This document shows positions 24,212-32,135 of a DNA stretch of 33,008 bases, piece by piece (positions within the stretch are counted from its first letter, which is position 1; every line of letters starts with the position of its first letter). The translations under genes were made by a program, and so were the position numbers. This DNA is from Pseudomonadota bacterium (lineage in GTDB: Bacteria > Desulfobacterota > Desulfobacteria > Desulfobacterales > Desulfolunaceae). The stretch lies in assembly GCA_018818835.1 (NCBI GenBank), contig JAHIRD010000046.1, positions 1 to 33,008 on the forward strand. The letters are read 5' to 3'. The notes under the pieces were generated by a model, which was not told where the DNA came from, ran no database searches, and saw only the letters and a list, made by a program, of their open reading frames with translations.

Positions 24212-24925
24212 ATGCTTGGTGAAAATGAAAGAAAAAGATTAATAATACTTATGATGCTATTCGGATTCCCTTACAGTGCGTTCAGACATACCCAGACAAT
24301 TGATTATTCGGATTATCGTTCCTTTCCCTTTCAATGGGTATATCCCGAACATTTTTACAAAGCGGATGTTCTTCCGGTTCAACACGATTCCGGTCCCCAT
24401 AAAGGTTTTGTCACCATTCATTTTTTCGGCCTGTCGGCTAAAGTCCCGTCCGAATACGAGCGAACCGGAAAAAACGCCGATGAGTCGACGATCATTTTCA
24501 AATCAAACCGATCAAAGGGCAGCATCTTCTGCCTTTCCCTCAACAACGAATCGGCTATCCTTGGCACTGACTTTGACCGCAAAAGAAACCAGGATTACTA
24601 TTCTTCTTTTTCATCGGCCGAAGAGTTTTACACCAAAACTTTTACATTGACGCCGGACATCATTGATGAAAACACGTTTACAGGTGACCTGTGGATGATT
24701 CATTCAAAGGCCAAATTTTTTGAAAAAACGGATTCCATCAAAATATATATAAATGATCAATTCAAGGTATTTGTCAGTAAATACAAACCTGACAATCCCT
24801 ATCTTGACAATGAGATCGTCATTTTTCATAAAAATTTACCCGAGCATACATACCTGACAGCAGGTTTTAAAAATATAGACTTCACCGTCAGACAGTTCAT
24901 CGAAACCCTGGCGCCGGATACATAA
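24212..24925 (+). CDS. Exported array protein, unit 5 (orphan, type B-like); candidate orphan immunity protein
   Basis: This encodes 237 residues with a signal-like N-terminus (ENERKR then LIILMMLFGFPYSA). Family motifs are present throughout: YRSFPFQWVYPEHFYKADV, HFFGLSAKVPSEYERTG, QDYYSSFSSAEEFYTKTFTL, TGDLWMIHSKAKFFEK, IKIYINDQFKVFV, IVIFHKNLPEHTYLTAGF and QFIETLAP. It has no intact small partner; only a decayed start is seen upstream. Its codons are less AT-rich than those of units 1-4, so it may be older. Orphan immunity genes that protect against neighbours' toxins are common beside polymorphic toxin loci, which fits. The start at 24212 is the best available, but its GGAGGG box is about 14 nt away. 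Confidence 0.7.
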   Translation: MLGENERKRLIILMMLFGFPYSAFRHTQTIDYSDYRSFPFQWVYPEHFYKADVLPVQHDSGPHKGFVTIHFFGLSAKVPSEYERTGKNADESTIIFKSNRSKGSIFCLSLNNESAILGTDFDRKRNQDYYSSFSSAEEFYTKTFTLTPDIIDENTFTGDLWMIHSKAKFFEKTDSIKIYINDQFKVFVSKYKPDNPYLDNEIVIFHKNLPEHTYLTAGFKNIDFTVRQFIETLAPDT

Positions 24926-24935
24926 GCCTTTGTGA

Positions 24936-25335
24936 CCTTCAGTTACCGCAGGGAACAGGTGGTGAAAAAAAAGAAATTTAACCACGAAGGACACGAAGAG
25001 CACGAAGAAAAGCATGAATATGTTAGCAACTTACATTTTAGGTTCTTCAGTGAGGACAGAAAGCGGGTGGTCAACAGTAAAACATAGCGCCATGAGTCAA
25101 AGGACAGTAGTTCGTAAAAGACAACAAAACAGCAACATCTTAAACCTTTTACCCCTTCGTGCTCTTCGTGTTCTTCAGTGACCGATAGGGAACGGGTGGT
25201 GAACAAAAAAACATCGAACCATGAATTAAAGTAAGGTTTTAGAAATCAAACCATAAACATTTTACCCCTTCGTGCTCTTCGTGTCCTTCAGTGACCGCAG
25301 GGAACGGGTGGTGAATAAAAAAAAGTTTTGAAACG
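24936..25335. repeat. Dispersed-repeat cluster upstream of tssF
   Basis: The repeat family has an outer arm CTTCGTGCTCTTCGTGTC... (call it A) and its reverse complement (call it B), with inner sequence CTTCAGTGACCGCAGGGAAC/GGGTGGTG. Here a B arm is at 24981-25007 and A arms are at 25155-25176 and 25268-25289; the B and first A arms face each other around 147 bp of non-coding sequence. The last copy ends a few bases before tssF, so tssF translation begins at the edge of a repeat. No gene is present. Confidence 0.75.
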
Positions 25336-27066
25336 ATGTTAAACAAATATTATTTACAGGAGCTTCAACGACTGCGGGATATTGCAGCGGAATTTGCCAG
25401 GGAAAATCCCGCCATTGCGCCCATGCTCGAAGAGCCTTCGGCCGATCCGGATGTGGAGCGTCTGCTTGAAGGCGTGGCATTCCTCACAGGGTCCCTGCGC
25501 GAGAAGCTGGACGATGAATTCCCTGAAATCATCCATGACCTGCTTCGCCAGATCTGGCCCCAGTATCTGCGGCCCCAGCCCGCAGCCACCCTCATCGCGT
25601 TTACACCCGAAGAAAAAATCAGCCAGACGATCTGCATACCCGAGGGCGTCTATGTTGAGTCGGTACCGGTGGACGGAACCGTCTGCAAATTCAGAATAAG
25701 CTCGGATGTGGACCTTCACCCCATGAGCATCCAAAGCGTGGACTACGAAGAACCGCCGGGCAAGAACCCCCTGATCCGGGTGTCATTCAGACTCAATGGA
25801 TGTCATGTGACCCGGTTCAAACCCAAACGGCTCAGTGTCCATCTTGGCGGAAATTACAAGGATGCATCCGACCTCTATCTTAGGCTGAACCGGGGGCTCA
25901 AGGAAATCCGTATCCAGGCCCAGGGAGAAGAGACATACTGCCGCCTGGGGCCCGAGCATCTTCAACCCATGGGTTTTTCCCCGCAAGAAGCCCTGATGCC
26001 CTGGCCCACAAACTCATTTGAAGGCTACAGGCTCATTCAGGAATACTTTATAATGCCGGAAAAATTTCTTTTTGTTGACATCACCGGCTGGGATCACTGG
26101 CACCCCAAGAAAGAAACCTGTGATTTTCATATTGAGTTTATTCTCACGGACCAGGGAAATGGTGAACCTAAACCCGGAATGAAAAGCTTTGTGCTGGCAA
26201 CGACAACAGCCGTCAATATTTTTCCCCACGAAGCCGTGCCTGTGACCATCGATCACAGGAAAACAGAATATCCGGTTCGTCCGGCCGGAGATGGACTGGA
26301 CAAATACCAGATATTTACCATTGATAAGGTCTCCGGCTTTGTTCATGGAACGAGCAACCCCGTTGATTTAAAGCCCTTTCACAGTTTTTCAGCCAGAGAT
26401 TATGCCTATGTCTACCATGAAAATGTGAAAAAAAATCCCATCAGGGAGAGCGTTGATTTTTCAATCTCCCTGGCTTATCAGCCCGGCAAAGGCATTCCTG
26501 AACTGAAAAACCTTTCCTTTGATATTTTCTGTTCAAACGGTTTTTTGCCCGAGGCCCTGCGTGAAGGGGATATCTGCACACCCACACCCAAAACCCTCGA
26601 ATCCGTTACATTGAAGAACATTCGAAAACCAACGGTGGCAGCACTTCCGCCCCTTGGATCTGAAAACCTGTGGCGGCTGACATCCCTGATGACCTTGAAC
26701 CATCTGTCCCTGACCCGGGCCGAAAATCTGAGAACCCTGTTGAAACTCTTTCTTATGGAAGGACACCGGGACAGAAAAAACAATCTGATCAACGAGAGGA
26801 GAATCAAGGGCATCCTGGATTTAAAAACAAAACCCGTGGACCGCCTGGTTCGGGGGACCATGATCCGAGGGTTGGATATCCGTATGACCCTAAGCCAAAG
26901 CCATTTTGCAGGCCCGGGAGATGTTTACCTGTTTGGATCTATGCTTGACCGTTTTCTGGCCATGTACGCATCCATCAACACATTCACACGATTGACCATC
27001 AAAGAGACCGACAGCGGAGAGACATGGACATGGCCGGAACGTATGGGCGACCAACCCCTGATGTAA
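25336..27066 (+). CDS. tssF: T6SS baseplate protein TssF
   Basis: This encodes 576 residues, the normal size for TssF/VasA/ImpG. The N-terminus YYLQELQRLRDIAAEFARENP, then DPDVERLLEGVAFLTGSLREKLDDEFPEI and LRQIWPQYLRPQPA, are family signatures; FLFVDITGWDHW and the C-terminal RGLDIRMTLSQSHFAGPGDVYLFGSMLDRFLA also fit. With TssG it forms the baseplate wedge bound by TssK. Its last 43 bp overlap tssG. It is separated from tssE by about 5.9 kb of array and repeats, an unusual break in a normally contiguous order. Confidence 0.95.
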   Translation: MLNKYYLQELQRLRDIAAEFARENPAIAPMLEEPSADPDVERLLEGVAFLTGSLREKLDDEFPEIIHDLLRQIWPQYLRPQPAATLIAFTPEEKISQTICIPEGVYVESVPVDGTVCKFRISSDVDLHPMSIQSVDYEEPPGKNPLIRVSFRLNGCHVTRFKPKRLSVHLGGNYKDASDLYLRLNRGLKEIRIQAQGEETYCRLGPEHLQPMGFSPQEALMPWPTNSFEGYRLIQEYFIMPEKFLFVDITGWDHWHPKKETCDFHIEFILTDQGNGEPKPGMKSFVLATTTAVNIFPHEAVPVTIDHRKTEYPVRPAGDGLDKYQIFTIDKVSGFVHGTSNPVDLKPFHSFSARDYAYVYHENVKKNPIRESVDFSISLAYQPGKGIPELKNLSFDIFCSNGFLPEALREGDICTPTPKTLESVTLKNIRKPTVAALPPLGSENLWRLTSLMTLNHLSLTRAENLRTLLKLFLMEGHRDRKNNLINERRIKGILDLKTKPVDRLVRGTMIRGLDIRMTLSQSHFAGPGDVYLFGSMLDRFLAMYASINTFTRLTIKETDSGETWTWPERMGDQPLM

Positions 27067-28046
27067 AAACAGAACTTTTAAACACAGGGCCTTCATTTTC
27101 ATTTTTCCAGGTTCTGCGCCTTTTGAAAACCCTCTGTGCTGAGCAGGGTCTAAACGGAAACGAACCGGTCATCCCGGCTCACCTTATTAAAATAAGACCC
27201 AATCTATCCTTGTCCTTTCCCTCATCCGGCATTGCCTCGGTCGAACAATCGAAAAACGGAAACTTCACGGTAACGGCAAACATGCTGGGACTATACGGGA
27301 CCGGCTCTCCCCTTCCCACATTTTACACCGAAGACCTTATGGACGATGAGGGCGACGATGAAAACACGGTCCGGAATGTGCTCGATGTCATCAACCACCG
27401 GCTTTATGAACTTCTTTTTTCCGTCTGGTCCAAGTACCGCAGCATGGTCAACGTCCTGGAAGAGCTGGACACAACAAGCCTCAACCGTCTTTTCAGCCTG
27501 ATCGGCCTGGATGAGGAAATCCTTAAAAGGGAATTTGAAGCCCCCGAGCAATTGCTCCGTTATACCGGACTGTTTGCCATGAAATCTCGCTCTGCCAAAG
27601 GCCTTGAAACCCTGATCTCCGATTCATTCGGGGGGATCCTTGTGCATGTGATCCAGATGGTTGAACGAAAATCCCGAATCCCCGAGGACCAGATATGCCG
27701 ACTGGGTCAGAATATCAGCCTGGGTGTCACCTCAAATCTGGGCCGGGAATTTTTAACTCGAAACGGCGCCTTTCGAATTGAAATCGGCCCCCTTTCACAA
27801 AAAAATTACCGCCGTTTTGTCCCCGGCAGCTCTGATTTTAAGCGGTTGTCATCCTTGACCGGACTTTATATGAATCAGCCCCTGTCATACGATGTGGAGC
27901 TTATCATGGATAAAAAAGAAAAACCCCTGACCCTCTGCCTGGGCGGAAAACAAAATTCAAGCCTGGGACTGGATACCTGGGTCTATTCTGATGAAGGACC
28001 CGAGGAATACCGTACACGCTTTTCCCCGGACACAAAGGCGGCATAA
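27024..28046 (+). CDS. tssG: T6SS baseplate protein TssG
   Basis: This encodes 340 residues of the TssG/VasB/ImpH family: GPSFSFFQVLRLLK, IKIRPNLSLSFPSSGIASV, VTANMLGLYGTGSPLPTFYTEDL and the C-terminal SSLTGLYMNQPLSYDVELIM. It binds TssF and TssK in the baseplate. ATGs at 27024 and 27030 both lie within the end of tssF behind GGAGAG; the first is used here but the second has the longer spacing. Repeats begin about a dozen bases after the stop codon. Confidence 0.94.
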   Translation: MDMAGTYGRPTPDVKTELLNTGPSFSFFQVLRLLKTLCAEQGLNGNEPVIPAHLIKIRPNLSLSFPSSGIASVEQSKNGNFTVTANMLGLYGTGSPLPTFYTEDLMDDEGDDENTVRNVLDVINHRLYELLFSVWSKYRSMVNVLEELDTTSLNRLFSLIGLDEEILKREFEAPEQLLRYTGLFAMKSRSAKGLETLISDSFGGILVHVIQMVERKSRIPEDQICRLGQNISLGVTSNLGREFLTRNGAFRIEIGPLSQKNYRRFVPGSSDFKRLSSLTGLYMNQPLSYDVELIMDKKEKPLTLCLGGKQNSSLGLDTWVYSDEGPEEYRTRFSPDTKAA

Positions 28047-28433
28047 AAGAATTTTACCCCTTCGTGCTCTTCGTGTCCTTCAGTGACCGATAGAGAACGG
28101 GTGGTGAATAAAAAAACAAAAAAGATTTTTACCACGAAGGACACGAAGAGCACGAAGAAAAGCATTAATAAATGAGCAATAGGCCCTTTGAGTTCTTCAG
28201 TCACTGCAAGGAACGAGTGGTGATTATAAACGAAAAAACAATACCTGTTTGGCAACCTTTTAAAAGGTTGGCCCCCGGCAGGGATAAACATTTTACCCCT
28301 TCGTGCTCTTCGTGTCCTTCAGTGACCGATAGGGAACGGGTGGTGAACAAAAAAACAAAAAAGATTTTAACCACGAAGGACACGAAGAGCACGAAGAAAA
28401 ACATAAATAATTTTAATGAAGAATAATTGAACC
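28047..28433. repeat. Dispersed-repeat cluster between tssG and the first GxxExxY gene
   Basis: A arms lie at 28060-28081 and 28299-28320, and B arms at 28130-28156 and 28370-28396. Each A-B pair forms a perfect long stem around about 50 bases that contain the GTGACC...GGGTGGTG core. The reading frames seen here (NHEGHEEHEE or TTKDTKSTK peptides) are translations of the repeat and I do not call them genes. Confidence 0.8.
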
Positions 28434-28836
28434 ATGGACTTTGACGATTTATCAAATTCAGTTATCGGATGTGCCATCAATGTGCATAGGGACTTAGGGC
28501 CAGGCTTACTGGAATCATCCTATGAACAGTGCCTTGCCCATGAACTGTCACTCAATGGTATCGTATTTAAACGCCAACATCCAATGCCCATAACATATAA
28601 AGGTATCAAACTTGACTGCGGTTACAAGGTTGATTTGCTGGTGAATGATTCCCTCATCATCGAGCTTAAAAGTGTAGAGAAAATTAAAAATATTCATCGG
28701 GCACAATTATTGACCTACATGAAATTAGCAGCCGTAAAAACAGGCTTATTAATGAACTTCAACGTCGTAAAAATTAAAGATGGAATCAAACGGATGGTAC
28801 TATAAAAACACCCCCTTCGTGCTCTTCGTGTCCTTC
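28370..28836. mobile_element. Candidate GxxExxY element 1 with terminal inverted arms
   Basis: The GxxExxY gene at 28434-28805 is enclosed by a B arm (28370-28396) and an A arm (28815-28836), which are inverted copies of each other. The A arm starts 9 bp after the stop codon. No transposase is present, so calling it mobile is inference from a second copy with the same architecture at 32074-32530. Confidence 0.4.
28434..28805 (+). CDS. GxxExxY family protein (PD-(D/E)xK nuclease-like), copy 1
   Basis: This encodes 123 residues. GLLESSY supplies the name-giving G-x-x-E-x-x-Y, followed by EQCLAHEL, a YKVDLLV strand, and LIIELKSVE; D (in VDLL), E and K (in ELK) fit the PD-(D/E)xK nuclease core. 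Family members are small proteins found in several copies per genome; their biological role is not established. The gene lies between repeat arms and is 89% identical at protein level (14 differences) to the copy at 32136. It is inserted between tssG and tssH and has no evident T6SS role. Confidence 0.88.
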   Translation: MDFDDLSNSVIGCAINVHRDLGPGLLESSYEQCLAHELSLNGIVFKRQHPMPITYKGIKLDCGYKVDLLVNDSLIIELKSVEKIKNIHRAQLLTYMKLAAVKTGLLMNFNVVKIKDGIKRMVL

Positions 28837-29116
28837 AGTGACCGATAGGGAACGGGTGGTGAATAAAAAAACAAAAAATATTTTAACCACGAAGGACACG
28901 AAGAGCACGAAGAAAAGCATTAATAAATGAGCAACATGCCCTTTGAGTTCTTCGGTGACCGCAGGGAACGGGTGGTGAACAAAAAAACAAAAAGAATTTT
29001 AACCACGAAGGACACGAAGAGCACGAAGAAAAGCATTAATAAATGAGTGACAGGCCCTTTGAGTTCTTCAGTGACCACAGGGAACGGGTGGTAAACAAAA
29101 ACAATAAAGGATCAGC
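28806..29116. repeat. Dispersed-repeat cluster upstream of clpV
   Basis: An A arm lies at 28815-28836 and B arms at 28886-28912 and 29002-29028, with further GTGACCACAGGGAACGGGTG cores at about 28950 and 29067. The last copy ends about 15 bases before the clpV start, and the clpV ribosome-binding site (AAAGGA) follows it directly. No gene is seen. Confidence 0.78.
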
Positions 29117-31921
29117 ATGATAACAGTTGGAATTAAAGCCTTACTTGGGCGATTGAATGATTTTTGCAGAGCAAAGCTGGAAGCGGCCGCAGGCATGTGT
29201 GTGGCCCGGTCTCACTATGAAATTACAGTGGAACACGTGATATGGCAGATGATGGACGACACCCATTCGGATTTTTCCTTGATCCTTGCCCACTACGGCA
29301 TCAGCGTGTCAGGTTTAAGGGAGCAGTTGAACCGAAGCCTGGAAGATTTCCCCACGGGAAACAGCACCAAACCCGTCTTTTCTCCAAGGCTCATCGAATG
29401 GTACCAGGAAGCCCAGCTATCCGGCTCCGTTGAACTGGGAGAAACAAAAATCCGATCCGGAGTCTTGCTGCTGGCCTGCCTCAACCGCACATCCCAGTTT
29501 GCACCCCAGGCCATGATCGAACTGCTCCAGGACATCAATCGTGAAGATCTGCTCAAACAATTCAGGGGCCTGATCAAAAACTCATGCGAAGAAACCGGCA
29601 CACCCAAAGAGGCACGACCCGCGCAAACCGGGGAAAAAACATCCCTTGAAAAATACTGTGAGGACTTCACCCGAAAAGCCAGGGACGGCCACATTGACCC
29701 CGTATTCGGCCGGGATACGGAAATCCGCCAGGTGGTGGACATCTTTGCAAGAAGACGAAAGAACAACCCCATTGTGGTGGGGGAAGCCGGGGTCGGAAAA
29801 ACCGCCATCGTAGAAGGACTCGCCTTACGGATCGTGGAAGGTGACGTACCGGATTTCCTGAAAAATGTCCGTCTGATGAGTCTGGACATGGGGCTTCTCC
29901 AGGCCGGAGCCGGAGTCAAAGGCGAATTTGAAAACCGCCTGAAAAAAGTCATCGAAGAAGTCAAAGCCTCTGAAATTCCCATCATCATGTTCATCGACGA
30001 AGCCCACACCATGATCGGTGCCGGAGCCTCAGCCGGAGGCAGCGACGCGGCAAACCTTCTCAAACCCGCACTGGCCCGTGGAGAACTTCGAACCATCGCC
30101 GCCACCACCTGGTCCGAATACAAAAAATACTTTGAAAAAGACGCAGCCCTGGCACGACGCTTCCAGCTGGTTTATCTGGACGAACCCTCCGAGGAATCAG
30201 CCACCCTGATCCTCAGGGGCCTGAAGAAAAAATATGAAACAGCCCACGGGGTCATCATCCGGGACGATGCGGTCATTGCCGCCTCCCAGATGTCCAGCCG
30301 TTATATATCAGGACGGTATCTTCCGGACAAAGCCATTGACCTCCTCGATACAAGCGCAGCCAGAATCAAGGTCCTCCTCACGGCAAAACCCGCAGTGGTT
30401 GAAAACATTGAACGCCGCCTCCAGGCCTTTAAAAGGGAAAAAGAGGCCCTGGAACGCGATGGTCTCTATGGCGTTCCGGTGGACAAAGAGCGGAATGATC
30501 AGATCCTCAATGACATCACGGATCTGGAAAAAGAGCACAAGACTCTCCATGCCCGCTGGACCCTTGAAAAAGAACTGGCCGGCAAACTGATCACTCTACG
30601 GGAAGAACTTTATCTGACACAGTTCCCCCCCCTAAATGGAGACGTTGCCCAGGAAGTTGCCACCATTGTCCAGGATAATTTAGGGACCGCAAAAGAAACG
30701 AAAAAGAAAAAAACAGGCCCTGAAAAAGGAAAAACCCCACAAGCAGATGCCCCTGAACAAAAAGCCCGAATAACCCGTTTAAACGACGACATCGCACAAC
30801 TGACCCTGGAACTTGAAAAAATCCAGGGCAAAGACCCCCTGGTCCAGATCGAAGTCGGCCCCGATGTGGTCTCCAAAGTGGTGTCGGACTGGACCGGGAT
30901 TCCCGTGGGTAAAATGATGCACGATGAAGCCCAAAGCATCATGGACATGGAACAAAGCCTGAAAAAACGCATCAAAGGACAAGATCGTGCCCTTTCAGAA
31001 ATCTCACGCATCATCCGGGCCTCCAAAGCCGGACTGAAAGATCCCCGGCAACCCCTGGGCGTCTTCCTCCTGACCGGCCCCAGCGGCGTGGGCAAAACCG
31101 AAACCGGCCTTGCCATGGCAGAGCTTCTGTTTGGCGGTGAACGATTCACCGTGGCCGTGAACATGAGTGAGTTCCAGGAAAAACATACGGTAAGCCGACT
31201 GATCGGATCACCCCCCGGCTATGTGGGCTACGGCGAAGGCGGCATACTCACCGAAGCCATTCGACAGCGGCCCTATTCCGTGGTCCTTCTGGATGAGGCG
31301 GAAAAAGCCAACCACGATGTCATGAACCTTTTCTACCAGGTCTTTGACAAAGGGGTTCTGGCCGACGGTGAAGGACGGAATATCAATTTTAAAAATACCA
31401 TCATCTTTATGACCAGTAATCTGGCCTCGGAACAGATCGCAGAATGTCTGGCCAGCAACCCTGACATCAGCCAGGAAGACCTGTCAGCAACAGTCAGGCC
31501 CATACTCAGCGGGCATTTCAAGCCATCCCTTTTGGCCCGGATGACCATTGTGCCCTATCAGCCCCTGGATGCTGCCATCATGCAGGATATTGTCCGCATG
31601 AAACTGAAACATGTGGTCGACCGGATGATGACCACCCATAAAGTCATCCTGGACATTGATCAAAGCGTTTCCAAGCAAATTGCAGACCGATGCCTTGAAG
31701 TTGAAACCGGAGCCCGGAACATCGACCATATCATGGACGGCACCATTCTCCCCTTACTGTCCCAGGAAATCCTAAGCTTCCTGGCCCAGGGAGACCTGCC
31801 CGAAAAACTCGATCTTTCCGTGTCCCCCGAGGGCCATTTCACCCTGGCCGCGTCACAAAAAAAGGCAACAAAGAAACACACAAAAAAGAAAAAATCACCC
31901 ACCCCCAAAAAGGTGGGTTGA
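29117..31921 (+). CDS. tssH: T6SS sheath-recycling ATPase ClpV (TssH)
   Basis: This encodes 934 residues, slightly long for ClpV. The N-domain (ALLGRLNDFCRAKLEAAAG, HYEITVEHVIWQMMDD) is the ClpV type that binds the sheath protein TssC. Two AAA+ modules follow: Walker A GEAGVGKT at ~222-229 with IMFIDEAHTMIGAG, and Walker A GPSGVGKT at ~654-661 with VVLLDEAEKANHDV. Between them, residues ~525-550 form a lysine/proline-rich insertion (ETKKKKTGPEKGKT), and the protein ends in a lysine-rich tail (KKATKKHTKKKKSPTPKK). ClpV unfolds contracted TssBC sheaths so that subunits are reused. It stands apart from the other tss genes, with repeat clusters on both sides. Confidence 0.95.
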   Translation: MITVGIKALLGRLNDFCRAKLEAAAGMCVARSHYEITVEHVIWQMMDDTHSDFSLILAHYGISVSGLREQLNRSLEDFPTGNSTKPVFSPRLIEWYQEAQLSGSVELGETKIRSGVLLLACLNRTSQFAPQAMIELLQDINREDLLKQFRGLIKNSCEETGTPKEARPAQTGEKTSLEKYCEDFTRKARDGHIDPVFGRDTEIRQVVDIFARRRKNNPIVVGEAGVGKTAIVEGLALRIVEGDVPDFLKNVRLMSLDMGLLQAGAGVKGEFENRLKKVIEEVKASEIPIIMFIDEAHTMIGAGASAGGSDAANLLKPALARGELRTIAATTWSEYKKYFEKDAALARRFQLVYLDEPSEESATLILRGLKKKYETAHGVIIRDDAVIAASQMSSRYISGRYLPDKAIDLLDTSAARIKVLLTAKPAVVENIERRLQAFKREKEALERDGLYGVPVDKERNDQILNDITDLEKEHKTLHARWTLEKELAGKLITLREELYLTQFPPLNGDVAQEVATIVQDNLGTAKETKKKKTGPEKGKTPQADAPEQKARITRLNDDIAQLTLELEKIQGKDPLVQIEVGPDVVSKVVSDWTGIPVGKMMHDEAQSIMDMEQSLKKRIKGQDRALSEISRIIRASKAGLKDPRQPLGVFLLTGPSGVGKTETGLAMAELLFGGERFTVAVNMSEFQEKHTVSRLIGSPPGYVGYGEGGILTEAIRQRPYSVVLLDEAEKANHDVMNLFYQVFDKGVLADGEGRNINFKNTIIFMTSNLASEQIAECLASNPDISQEDLSATVRPILSGHFKPSLLARMTIVPYQPLDAAIMQDIVRMKLKHVVDRMMTTHKVILDIDQSVSKQIADRCLEVETGARNIDHIMDGTILPLLSQEILSFLAQGDLPEKLDLSVSPEGHFTLAASQKKATKKHTKKKKSPTPKKVG

Positions 31922-31929
31922 AAACCATT

Positions 31930-31996
31930 TTACCATGGAGGGCATGAACACCTTGAAGAAGTGAAAGCGCACCCGACCTCATGACCTCCATGGTAA
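31930..31996. repeat. Inverted repeat after clpV, diverged relative of the dispersed repeat
   Basis: TTACCATGGAGG (31930-31941) and CCTCCATGGTAA (31985-31996) are perfect inverted copies 43 bp apart. The left arm with its continuation (GGCATGAACACCTTGAAGAA) aligns to the B arm of the dispersed repeat (ACCACGAAGGACACGAAGAG) with several substitutions, suggesting an older or different subfamily. With so long a loop it is a poor terminator. Confidence 0.5.
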
Positions 31997-32012
31997 TTTT
32001 TAAAAACAATTT

Positions 32013-32135
32013 ACTCTTCGTGTTCTTCTGTGACCACAGGGAATGGGTGGTGAATAATAAAAAAAGAATTTTAACCACGAAGGACACGAAGAGCACGAAG
32101 AAGAACATGAATTAGTTACAAAGAATAATGGGACT
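32013..32135. repeat. Dispersed-repeat copies upstream of the second GxxExxY gene
   Basis: A partial A arm (CTCTTCGTGTTCTTCTGTGA) at about 32014-32033, a core with GGGAATGGGTGGTG, and a full B arm at 32074-32100 precede the gene at 32136. Confidence 0.7.

Larger units (their letters stand above)
19619..24925 (+). repeat. Tandem array of small-protein / exported-protein cassettes
   Basis: Four two-gene units start their small genes at 19716, 20821, 21926 and 23029, that is with periods of 1105, 1105 and 1103 bp; a fifth, half-lost unit follows at 24140-24925. Each of the first four is preceded by the same hairpin leader. The region is visibly richer in A and T than the T6SS genes on both sides and uses more A/T-ending codons, which suggests separate acquisition. 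Confidence 0.9.

Noticed and set aside
28172-28426. Open frames in repeat clusters encoding NHEGHEEHEE or TTKDTKSTK peptides
   Set aside because: They are translations of the dispersed repeat on either strand, lack consistent starts and vary with repeat copy number.
24936-29116. Possible CRISPR array because of many similar repeats
   Set aside because: Repeats are in both orientations, irregularly spaced, interrupted by genes, and spacers are themselves repeat sequence; no cas genes are seen.
29293-30123. 276-codon open frame on the minus strand within clpV
   Set aside because: It is a shadow of the clpV coding frame, whose Walker and sensor motifs are intact, and has no family features.
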